The notes under the pieces: model-generated
The model's database searches: none
Told to the model about the DNA's origin: nothing
Seen by the model: the letters and a program-made list of their open reading frames with translations, nothing else
Shown: positions 1 to 6,596 of the stretch, one piece after another
Layout: each line of letters starts with the position of its first letter
How positions within the stretch are numbered: the first letter of the stretch is position 1
Source: a virus
Strand: one strand, 5' to 3'
Virus record (IMG/VR): IMGVR_UViG_3300022929_000131
Coordinates: 1-29,902 of that record
Length of the DNA stretch: 29,902 bases
Made by a program: the position numbers and the translations under genes

Positions 1-257
1 TAGATGCTACGATTCATTTCCCAGTTACTATGCGGTCTGCCCCAACAATGTCAGCAACCTCTGGGACAAACTATTGGTATGCATACACTAATGGCACTGT
101 TGATAATTTTGATAATTGGTCAGGTGCGGCAGGATCTTCTTTAAACTTTGGATCAATGTATGCTAGTCATGGGCAGATTTCTGGGCCAAGTAGTGGAGGT
201 TGCCAAGTGCAGTTTAATAACAGTAATGCGTATTTTCAGGCAGATGCGGAGTTATAA
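1..257 (+). CDS. C-terminal end of a phage tail/fibre protein (5' truncated)
   Basis: The reading frame is open from the left edge (first full codon at base 3) to the TAA at 255-257, so this is the end of a longer gene. An internal ATG at 30 is unlikely to be the true start. The visible 84 residues are rich in Ser, Gly, Asn, Thr and aromatics. They contain a FPVTMRSAPT stretch of the kind (PV-M-R-xP-T) that recurs near the C-termini of phage tail fibre and receptor-binding proteins. Its position just ahead of the lysis cassette and virion genes agrees. Its likely role is part of the tail tip or fibre that contacts the host surface (inference). The next ATG follows the stop directly. Confidence 0.65.
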   Translation, partial: DATIHFPVTMRSAPTMSATSGTNYWYAYTNGTVDNFDNWSGAAGSSLNFGSMYASHGQISGPSSGGCQVQFNNSNAYFQADAEL

Positions 258-437
258 ATGAACATTACATCAGCTAAATATGTAAACGACCCTGCTAATA
301 TCAAAGCAGTGTCAATTACTGCCACGATTGATGGTGATATTTTGTTTGTCCCACTCGATCCAGCAAACCGCCACTACGCCGAAATCATGCGTCAGGTTGA
401 GGCTGGTGAGCTAACCATACAGGATGCGGATGACTGA
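258..437 (+). CDS. Small phage protein, 59 aa, tail-fibre-adjacent
   Basis: The ATG follows the preceding TAA with no gap and the stop overlaps the next start (TGATG), which supports a translated gene in an operon. The 59 residues (start MNITSAKYVND, centre DGDILFVPLDPANRHYAEIM) have a strand-rich first half and a helical acidic end. I recall similar short proteins beside tail genes in marine phages, but no function is known to me. There is no membrane segment and no Cys. Possibly a small fibre chaperone or attachment protein, from position only. Confidence 0.7.
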   Translation: MNITSAKYVNDPANIKAVSITATIDGDILFVPLDPANRHYAEIMRQVEAGELTIQDADD

Positions 438-694
438 TGGACATGATGATTTGGAATATTGTTCTGTCCGCACTCATCACACTGGTGGGCTGGTTCGGTG
501 TACAGATGCACACGGAGTTGCATCGCCTATCCATCCTCCTCAACAAAACCCGTGAAGAAATCGTGCAGTGCCAGTTAACCATAGCAGAGAAGTACGCACG
601 GAAAGACGAAGTCAGGGAAGACATGGAACGACTCATGGATCGTTTGGATGCCCTCGACGCTAAGATTGACCGACTCATAGAAGCACGGACATGA
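437..694 (+). CDS. Membrane-anchored coiled-coil protein, 85 aa (lysis-cassette candidate)
   Basis: The start overlaps the previous stop as TGATG, and the end overlaps the next start as ATGA, so translation is probably coupled on both sides. Residues about 3-23 form one hydrophobic segment (IWNIVLSALITLVGWFGV). The rest is a charged amphipathic helix with heptad-like Leu/Met spacing, ending in a Lys/Arg/Asp-rich tail. A single N-terminal membrane anchor plus coiled coil upstream of a holin and lysozyme is the outline of an inner-membrane spanin or a small holin accessory. No lipoprotein partner gene was found, so the spanin idea is weak. Confidence 0.75.
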   Translation: MDMMIWNIVLSALITLVGWFGVQMHTELHRLSILLNKTREEIVQCQLTIAEKYARKDEVREDMERLMDRLDALDAKIDRLIEART

Positions 695-1140
695 TCTTTG
701 AGGCCATAGCCGCCATCAAGATAGCTAACGAAGCTATCGGGGCTATCAAGGAGTTCGCTGGACACATACAGAGTGTCGGTGAAATGGGGCCACAACTTAC
801 CAAACTCGCTGACGCTAAAGAACAAATAGAAAAAGATGCGAAGGCGGGTGACATGGAAGCATTCTTTGAATTAGAGAAGATACGAAACAAAGAAGCTGAA
901 ATAAAACAAATGTTTATCTACCAAGGGCGAGCAGGTCTTTGGGATGATTATCAAAAATTCATGCAGAACAGGAAACAACTGAAAGAAAATGAACAAAAGC
1001 GAATTGCCGATAAGAAAGCCCGTAGAGCTAGACAAATTAAAAACTGGAGTATTGGTATCGCTGTTACCGTGGCCACCCTTTCTGCTATTGGCATATGCGG
1101 TTATTTCCTTTATTGGCTCATAAGTGTGAAGGGGAAGTAG
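691..1140 (+). CDS. Helical protein with C-terminal membrane anchor, 149 aa
   Basis: Starts inside the previous stop (ATGA). The N-terminal 60 residues are Ala/Ile/Lys-rich and predicted helical (repeated AIAAIK, EAIGAIKEF). The middle is strongly charged (KENEQKRIADKKARRARQ around residues 93-112). Residues about 117-143 form one hydrophobic segment followed by a short basic tail. It looks like a tail-anchored inner-membrane protein with its bulk in the cytoplasm. It sits among other small membrane proteins just before the holin and lysozyme, which suggests a part in lysis timing or membrane remodelling. I do not recognise the family. Confidence 0.75.
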   Translation: MIFEAIAAIKIANEAIGAIKEFAGHIQSVGEMGPQLTKLADAKEQIEKDAKAGDMEAFFELEKIRNKEAEIKQMFIYQGRAGLWDDYQKFMQNRKQLKENEQKRIADKKARRARQIKNWSIGIAVTVATLSAIGICGYFLYWLISVKGK

Positions 1141-1141
1141 G

Positions 1142-1324
1142 GTGTGGCTCGTATACGGGATCATCACGATAGCCCTACAACCCGGTGTATTACAGATCGT
1201 AGAGAAAAAAGAATACACCAACCCACAAGATTGTTTTAAAGACGCAATGGTCATAATGGCAGATGCAGAAGACCCAAGGGGCATGGCCTGTGTACCTATA
1301 CCAAGCGACAAGAAGGGAACATAA
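1142..1324 (+). CDS. Small exported or membrane protein, 60 aa, GTG start
   Basis: Begins with GTG one base after the previous stop, preceded by a purine-rich AAGGGGAAG ribosome site. The end overlaps the next ATG (TAATG). The first 20 residues are hydrophobic (WLVYGIITIALQPGVLQIV). The remainder is soluble and holds two Cys (DCFKDAM and MACVPIP), about 20 residues apart, that could form a disulfide in the periplasm. This matches a recurring class of tiny marine phage proteins with a signal-like start and a paired C-x(n)-ACVP pattern, whose function is unknown to me. Confidence 0.65.
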   Translation: MWLVYGIITIALQPGVLQIVEKKEYTNPQDCFKDAMVIMADAEDPRGMACVPIPSDKKGT

Positions 1325-1641
1325 TGACAGACCAAGAAAAGATGTATGACCTCAATGGTGATGGGGTGATTGATGCTGAAGAACGCAAGATCATGCTGGA
1401 AGACATGCGCAGAAAGATGGAAGATGCTGATGCACAGCGTGACTCCATACGCAAGATGGCTTGGTTTGCTCTGTTTGGTCTTTTACTGTATCCATTTGGT
1501 ATCTTTCTTGCTGATGCCTTCGGTATGGATACAGCCGCTTCCTTAATTGCTAACATCGCCCCTACGTACTTCGCATCCATTGCAGTCCTCGTGTCTGCCT
1601 TCTTCGGTGCCTCAGCATTGCAGGGTAAGAAGGACAGTTAA
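1324..1641 (+). CDS. EF-hand membrane protein, 105 aa (holin-like)
   Basis: Residues 9-20 read DLNGDGVIDAEE, a textbook 12-residue EF-hand calcium loop with Asp/Asn/Asp at positions 1, 3 and 5, Gly at 6, Ile at 8 and Glu at 12. A charged helix (about 21-44) follows, then two hydrophobic segments at about 46-66 and 71-99, and a short basic tail. The start overlaps the preceding stop (TAATG). Two membrane spans in a small protein immediately upstream of a 3TM-type holin and a lysozyme suggest a holin or antiholin. The EF-hand raises the possibility that divalent cations influence membrane insertion (inference). Confidence 0.8.
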   Translation: MTDQEKMYDLNGDGVIDAEERKIMLEDMRRKMEDADAQRDSIRKMAWFALFGLLLYPFGIFLADAFGMDTAASLIANIAPTYFASIAVLVSAFFGASALQGKKDS

Positions 1642-1642
1642 T

Positions 1643-1714
1643 ATGGAATTTGTATCTGGATTAATTGTTTGTCTAGTTGCTATCTGGTTTTTAGTAGGTG
1701 ATAAAGATGCTTAA
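1643..1714 (+). CDS. 23-residue membrane peptide
   Basis: A short frame (ATG at 1643, TAA at 1712-1714) lies between the EF-hand gene and the holin gene. It starts one base after the upstream stop and overlaps the holin start. The peptide is almost entirely hydrophobic (EFVSGLIVCLVAIWFLVG) with a DKDA tail, consistent with a single membrane span. Filling a gap in a tightly packed operon and resembling a minimal transmembrane peptide favour a real gene. Ribosome binding is weak. Possible role: holin partner. Confidence 0.5.
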   Translation: MEFVSGLIVCLVAIWFLVGDKDA

Positions 1715-2084
1715 CTTATTATTAGGTCCAGCACTTGAGCTAGGCAAAGAGTTTATCAAAGGGAAGGCTGACGAGAAGAAAGCTATCCAAGAGCGTAAGA
1801 TTAATGCTATCCAGAACGATGCTAACTGGGAAGACAAGATGGCATCGGCTACTGAGAAAAGCTGGAAGGATGAATGGTTCTCTATACTGTTAAGTTTACC
1901 GTTGCTAGGTGTAGCGTACAGTGTTATAATCGACGATCCCGGTATCATAGCCAGAGTCAACGAAGGCTTTGCCGCACTCAACCAACTTCCTGAATGGTAT
2001 CAGTATCTCCTCTTTATCGCAGTGTCTGCTTCATTTGGATTGAAGTCAGCAGACAAAATCATGAATCTAAAAAAAGGTAAGTAA
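1707..2084 (+). CDS. Holin of the GTA-type 3TM family, 125 aa
   Basis: The protein has an N-terminal amphipathic stretch (LLLGPALELGKEFIKGKADEKK), a charged middle with a conserved-looking SWKDEWF just before the first membrane segment (about 57-76), then PEWYQYLLF leading into a second (about 97-117), and a basic tail. This order is typical of the family described as holin of 3TMs for gene-transfer release (PF11351). I chose the ATG at 1707 because AGGTG sits six bases upstream; an in-frame GTG at 1698 would add three residues. It lies directly ahead of the lysozyme gene, the expected holin-endolysin pair: it would permeabilise the inner membrane so that the lysozyme reaches peptidoglycan. 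Confidence 0.8.
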   Translation: MLNLLLGPALELGKEFIKGKADEKKAIQERKINAIQNDANWEDKMASATEKSWKDEWFSILLSLPLLGVAYSVIIDDPGIIARVNEGFAALNQLPEWYQYLLFIAVSASFGLKSADKIMNLKKGK

Positions 2085-2086
2085 TA

Positions 2087-2581
2087 ATGTCATTTGAAAC
2101 TGTTGTTCATATGGTTCTGGAACATGAAGGTGGATACGTTAACCATCCGTCAGATCCCGGTGGAGAAACTAAGTATGGCATTTCTAAACGTGCTTATCCA
2201 GATGTGGACATTGCTGAGTTAACTAAAGATGAAGCGGCTGATCTTTACAAACGTGACTACTGGGATCGTATCAAAGGCGATGATCTTCCTGTTGGTATTG
2301 CTTGTGTTGTCATGGACTATGCTGTCAATTCAGGAATCTCACGTGCATCAAAAGCTCTCCAATCCGTCTGTGGAATCGCAAACGGTGATGGGGTCATTGG
2401 ACCTGCTTCTCTCAACTCTGTATGGACTACTGTAAAGAATACGAGTGAAGAAGATGTTATCACTGCTGTCACTGAACAGCGTCAAGGATTTATTCGTGCT
2501 CTCTCTATCTACGATACATTCGGCAAAGGATGGGAACGTAGGATTGAAGAGACACGTGCTAAGGCAATGGAGTTAATCTAA
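2087..2581 (+). CDS. Endolysin: glycoside hydrolase family 108 lysozyme
   Basis: The N-terminus carries the GH108 signature EGGYVNHPSDPGGETKYGIS, with the predicted catalytic Glu at residue 14. DPGG and T-K-G-I-S follow at the expected distance. The second half (ASKALQSV..., DGVIGPASLNSV) matches the peptidoglycan-binding domain usually joined to this family. At 164 residues it has the normal length. It cleaves the glycan backbone of peptidoglycan at the end of infection. There is no signal peptide, so it depends on the holin encoded two bases upstream. Start ATG at 2087 follows a purine-rich AAAAAAGGTAAG. Confidence 0.93.
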   Translation: MSFETVVHMVLEHEGGYVNHPSDPGGETKYGISKRAYPDVDIAELTKDEAADLYKRDYWDRIKGDDLPVGIACVVMDYAVNSGISRASKALQSVCGIANGDGVIGPASLNSVWTTVKNTSEEDVITAVTEQRQGFIRALSIYDTFGKGWERRIEETRAKAMELI

Positions 2582-2582
2582 C

Positions 2583-4607
2583 ATGTTTAACCAAGACCAA
2601 ATGGGGCGTATAGCCAGCAAGCTAGGTTATCAAGGTCCGATGCACAAGTTCAATGAGTTCTTGGCGAGTAATCCCGGTGCTCAAAGTGCTTATGCCGGTC
2701 TTGAGAACAAAGCTAAAATGATGAAGATGAATGCTGGTGGCTACGTTAAGAAGCTAGCTGAAGGTGGCATTGTACAAACATCTGAAGGAGTAGGTGCTCC
2801 AACTGTAGGTGCGGCAGTACCACAGATGACACCTTTTGGCCCTAAGCTAGATGAAGCTGGACAACCTATACAACAGCAAGTCCTTGATGTAGAAGGTAAT
2901 CCTGTTACTGATGCTGAAGGAAATCTTACTTACGAAACACAATTCCCTACAATTCCTGAGTACAGTGCTACTCAAATGTTTCAGCCGGGATTACCACCGG
3001 GCGCACAACAGTTAGCTCAGGGCATTGAATTTGGTACACAGCAAGCTATTTCACCGGCAGGTACACAGATAGGTACAGCACCTACTGTGTCCGCTCCTGA
3101 TACCGCTACAACTGCTCAAGCACAAGCTCCTATTACACCTACACCAGAACAATATCAGGCAATGCTAGCGTCAGGACAAGTGCCTGCAACTGCGCCTGCC
3201 ATTGGGACAGTGTCAGCACCTGCAGTAGCTCAGTCAACTGTACCTACATCTACTGAAGTAGCCAATCAGCAAGCGGCACAGATTGATAGTGCAGTTCGTG
3301 TGACAGCACCTGATGCTCGTACATTATCTGCTGAGGAGTTAGTGACTGCACCTGCAGATGCTCAGTTCGCCGCACAGTTCGCTGAAGAAGTACAGGCGGC
3401 ACAGGCACAGCCTACTGAGGAAGCTACTGTACGTGGTCAGTTAACTAACCTCATGGCTGAGTTTGAGGGTGGTGCTACACCTCCATGGGCGGCGGGGGCA
3501 ATGCGTAATGCAACTGCCATTATGGCTCAGCGAGGCTTAGGTGCTTCATCTATGGCTGGTCAGGCTATCATTCAAGCGGCCATGGAATCTGCACTACCTA
3601 TCGCTGTGCAAGACGCACAGACAATGTCTCAGTTTGAGCAACTGAATCTGTCTAATCGTCAGGCTCGTGCAATGTTAGCGGCACAACAACGTGCCCAGTT
3701 TATTGGACAAGAGTTTGATCAGAACTTCCAAGCCCGTGTTCAGAATGCATCACGTATCTCTGACATCGCTAATATGAACTTTAATGCTGAGCAACAGATT
3801 GCATTAGAGAATGCACGTATGGCTCAGACAGTCGATCTGAATAACTTGACCAACCGTCAGGCTGTGCAGATGGCTAACATCGCTCAGATCTCCCAGCTTG
3901 AATTGACTAACTTAAACAACCGTCAACAGGCGGCTGTACAAAATGCTCAGTCTTTCTTGCAAATGGATATGGCTAATTTGTCTAACGATCAGCAAGCAGT
4001 CATGTTTGACTCTCAGTCTAAGGTACAGGCTTTGTTATCTGACCAAGCGGCTGAGAATGCATCTCGACAGTTTAATGCTACTTCAGAGAATCAGACTAAT
4101 CAGTTCTTCGCTAACTTAACTTCTCAAGTGTCTCAGTTTAATGCGACACAAAGCAATGCCATGGAGCAGTTTAACATTGAGCAGGGTACTGCAGTGAAGA
4201 AGTTTAACTCTGAGCTACAGAATCAGCGTGATCAGTTTAATGCGCAGAATCAATTAGTTATCGCACAGTCTAACGCCCAGTGGCGCAGAGAGATTGCAAC
4301 TGCTAACACTGCCGCTATCAATGACGCTAACGCTTTCAACGCACAAGCTGTGTTGGGTGTCAGCGAGCAGGCTTACGCTAATCTGTGGCAGGCATACGAA
4401 GATGAAATGGAATATGCATGGCAGGGTGGACAGAACGAACTGGATCGTATTAATAAGCTAGCACAGCAACGTATCTTAGCAGATGCTGAGTTAAGTGCCG
4501 CTGATGCCGCCGCTGATGCGTCTACAAGTTCTGCACTAGGCTCATTCGCCGCTACCGCATTGTTTGGTACGGGTGGTAGTGCCGGATTCTTAACGAAGTT
4601 TATGTAA
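2583..4607 (+). CDS. Large Ala/Gln/Asn-rich virion protein with an 11-residue helical repeat array, 674 aa
   Basis: Residues 1-80 contain GG-V motifs (MNAGGYVKKLAEGGIV). Residues about 90-280 are low-complexity Ala/Pro/Thr/Gln. From about 356 to 595 the sequence divides into consecutive 11-residue units. Units in the first part often begin L-S/T/N-N-R/D-Q; later ones begin Q-F-N-A. Such hendecads build long right-handed coiled helices. A short Ala-rich region and a hydrophobic end (SSALGSFAATALFGTGG) close the protein. Its place at the head of the virion block followed by other large structural genes suggests an internal virion/ejection protein comparable in role to T7 gp14/gp15 (inference; no sequence similarity claimed). 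Confidence 0.8.
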   Translation: MFNQDQMGRIASKLGYQGPMHKFNEFLASNPGAQSAYAGLENKAKMMKMNAGGYVKKLAEGGIVQTSEGVGAPTVGAAVPQMTPFGPKLDEAGQPIQQQVLDVEGNPVTDAEGNLTYETQFPTIPEYSATQMFQPGLPPGAQQLAQGIEFGTQQAISPAGTQIGTAPTVSAPDTATTAQAQAPITPTPEQYQAMLASGQVPATAPAIGTVSAPAVAQSTVPTSTEVANQQAAQIDSAVRVTAPDARTLSAEELVTAPADAQFAAQFAEEVQAAQAQPTEEATVRGQLTNLMAEFEGGATPPWAAGAMRNATAIMAQRGLGASSMAGQAIIQAAMESALPIAVQDAQTMSQFEQLNLSNRQARAMLAAQQRAQFIGQEFDQNFQARVQNASRISDIANMNFNAEQQIALENARMAQTVDLNNLTNRQAVQMANIAQISQLELTNLNNRQQAAVQNAQSFLQMDMANLSNDQQAVMFDSQSKVQALLSDQAAENASRQFNATSENQTNQFFANLTSQVSQFNATQSNAMEQFNIEQGTAVKKFNSELQNQRDQFNAQNQLVIAQSNAQWRREIATANTAAINDANAFNAQAVLGVSEQAYANLWQAYEDEMEYAWQGGQNELDRINKLAQQRILADAELSAADAAADASTSSALGSFAATALFGTGGSAGFLTKFM

Positions 4608-4619
4608 TAGGTATTAAAG

Positions 4620-4829
4620 ATGTCTAGAAGAATATCACAAACGTACAATGGCTTTTTGTCTTACATGCAACAAAAAGAAAGCACGGCAACGCCTAAGAAG
4701 CAGGAAACTGCTAGTGGACTAGGTGCTCGCATGAAGAGAACAAGCGCAACCCCATCTAAAACTAAGTATTCAGAACTAGATAAAGTGGCTGAGATGGTTC
4801 AGTCAATTCGTGAATATAGGAATGCATAA
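4620..4829 (+). CDS. Small basic protein, 69 aa
   Basis: The ATG at 4620 lies 12 bases after the previous stop, and the stop overlaps the next start (TAATG). The product is rich in Ser, Thr, Lys and Arg (many TPKK, TSATPSK-like stretches) with a short helical C-terminus (ELDKVAEMVQSIREY). It has no membrane segment and no Cys. Operon position between virion genes suggests a minor virion component. I do not recognise the family. Confidence 0.7.
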   Translation: MSRRISQTYNGFLSYMQQKESTATPKKQETASGLGARMKRTSATPSKTKYSELDKVAEMVQSIREYRNA

Positions 4830-5359
4830 TGGCAACCCCAGAAAACTTTCTTGATGCCCCAGTAGCGGGCATGTCTTTGACTGCAGAACCTAAGTCTCGT
4901 CCATGGCGTAGACCATCACAGGTGTCTACTGTGGATGAAGCAGTAGCTCTGTACGCTCCTATCTTCTCAGATAAGACTACCTCTCGTATGTTGCTTGGTC
5001 AGATTCAAACGGGGATTCCTTTGACCTCTATTGCTGATCTTTTAATTACAGGCAATACAATGGAAGGTAAGCACACCCTAGATGTTGGATTGCTTGTAGC
5101 TCCCGTACTGGTAGAGACAATGATCACTATGGCTGAGATGGCTGAGATTGATTACGTCATTGGTAATGAGCGCACAGACGATGAGCCGGGTACTAAGCAG
5201 GACATCATCAATCAAGTCATGAGGAGTATTAAAGAAGAAGAGGGCATGGCAGAAGAGCCAATGCCTGAAGAACAAGAGGTTGCCCCACAAGAAGAAGAGG
5301 GCATGGATGAAGCATCCCCACCGCCTCGCGGGTTAATGGCTCCAAGGAGTGCAATGTAA
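4829..5359 (+). CDS. Conserved marine-phage structural protein, 176 aa
   Basis: The N-terminal pattern (DAPVAGMSLTAEPKSRPW) followed by a helical region with MEGKHTLDVGLLVAPVLVE is one I recognise from cyanophage and other marine phage proteins of unknown function, where P-G-x-SLTAE-P and G-x-HT-DV-x-LIVAP recur. The C-terminal 50 residues are very acidic and Pro-rich (repeated EEEGM and PEEQEV), probably disordered. Both ends overlap neighbours by a TAATG junction. The likely role is a structural or assembly protein of the virion. Confidence in the gene is high, in its function low. Confidence 0.8.
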   Translation: MATPENFLDAPVAGMSLTAEPKSRPWRRPSQVSTVDEAVALYAPIFSDKTTSRMLLGQIQTGIPLTSIADLLITGNTMEGKHTLDVGLLVAPVLVETMITMAEMAEIDYVIGNERTDDEPGTKQDIINQVMRSIKEEEGMAEEPMPEEQEVAPQEEEGMDEASPPPRGLMAPRSAM

Positions 5360-6594
5360 TGCCAGCATTAGATTTTAGAGCATTCGCCGCTGGGTTTGCC
5401 ACCCAAGCACAGAAGATAGAAGAAGAGTCAGCCAAGATTGGAATGGACCTTCTCAAGAAGGCAATGGAAGATTTTCGTGAAGAGGCTAAAGACTACAAGC
5501 CAAAGTATGAAGATGAGATACGAAACAAAAAAGAACAGGCGACGTATCTTAGATCCACTTTCGGATTGAGCGATACACAAGTTAAAGTTTTACTAGATCG
5601 TGGTGATTTAGGTGTTAAAGACTTTGTAACTAAAGCAGAGAAAGCTAAGAATTTCCAGCAGTTAGAAGACTACAAGGGATTGGTTAAGCTGGCAGAGGCG
5701 CAGGAACCTATTACTGGATTTGACGTTATTGACTACATTGATAGCGGCGCATACGTAAAAACAAAAGCTCCTGTTTATGTTGGACCGGAAGGATTCAAGA
5801 CAGGTGTATTTGGCCGTGAGGTTAGCTTGGGGGATAAGAGTACAGTAGAAGCCACTAAGTCTGCGTACATCCCTGAGAAGGGTGGGTATGAAGGTGACGT
5901 GCCATCGTCAATGGGTGCCACTGTAGATTTGACATCTGAACTTAAGCGGGGTGCGTATGAGCCTATAACCCGCACGGACGATAAAGGGTATAGGTCTGCA
6001 TTTACAGAGGCTTTTTCTACTTTTGCGGGTACCAGCCCTCAGCAAAATGCAGATGGAACATTTAGATTTTCTGACAGTAGAGCAGGAGCACAGACAAAGC
6101 TAGAACAGGATATGGAAGGCGCGTATCAGGCATGGATTTCCAGCTTTAAGGGCGAAGACAAACAGGTAGACCCTACAACAATTCGTGCGTTTGCTTTGTC
6201 TTATGTCAATATGCTTAACAACAAGGCTATCGAAGAAGGAACTCCCAAAGATAAACTATTTTACAAAGAAGCAGTTGGCCTAGAGGGTCTGTCAGATCCT
6301 AAAGGCTCGACGTTGGCAACAGGTGCTCCTAAAGTAACAGGTGCTCAGACTCCTAGTCCTGCCACCACAACTCCTGCAGTTACTCAAGCAACTCCATCAA
6401 ATGTACCAACCGATCCTAAACAGCACCCTATAATCAGTACTTTAATTCCCAAACCCACTGCGACTCAGATTCAAGCTAAACAGGGAAAATCTAGAAAGGA
6501 TCGCATCGGCATAATAAAAAATATTCTTATTCAGGAATACGGCTACACAGACATTAAAAAAGCAGAAGCCGATGCAACGGCAATGGTGCTGTAA
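5359..6594 (+). CDS. Putative internal virion protein, 411 aa
   Basis: The first 130 residues are strongly helical and charged (AGFATQAQKIEEESAKIG, then Lys/Glu-rich). A beta-rich middle with a possible globular domain occupies about 130-310. A Thr/Pro/Ala-rich linker (about 318-345) resembles a hinge, and the C-terminal 50 residues are basic (KQGKSRKDRIGIIKNI). The start overlaps the previous stop (TAATG) and the end is two bases before the next gene. Position between two large structural proteins suggests an internal or ejected protein. No motif identifies an enzyme activity. Confidence 0.75.
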   Translation: MPALDFRAFAAGFATQAQKIEEESAKIGMDLLKKAMEDFREEAKDYKPKYEDEIRNKKEQATYLRSTFGLSDTQVKVLLDRGDLGVKDFVTKAEKAKNFQQLEDYKGLVKLAEAQEPITGFDVIDYIDSGAYVKTKAPVYVGPEGFKTGVFGREVSLGDKSTVEATKSAYIPEKGGYEGDVPSSMGATVDLTSELKRGAYEPITRTDDKGYRSAFTEAFSTFAGTSPQQNADGTFRFSDSRAGAQTKLEQDMEGAYQAWISSFKGEDKQVDPTTIRAFALSYVNMLNNKAIEEGTPKDKLFYKEAVGLEGLSDPKGSTLATGAPKVTGAQTPSPATTTPAVTQATPSNVPTDPKQHPIISTLIPKPTATQIQAKQGKSRKDRIGIIKNILIQEYGYTDIKKAEADATAMVL

Positions 6595-6596
6595 AT

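Noticed and set aside
385-825. Minus-strand frame of 146 codons inside the rightward lysis cassette
   Set aside because: It covers two coupled rightward genes with good start-stop overlaps, has no RBS, and its product is Ser/Arg/Met-rich without pattern.
2229-2435. Alternate-frame 68-codon stretch within the lysozyme gene
   Set aside because: Hydrophobic-looking but wholly inside a well-supported GH108 gene with no RBS.
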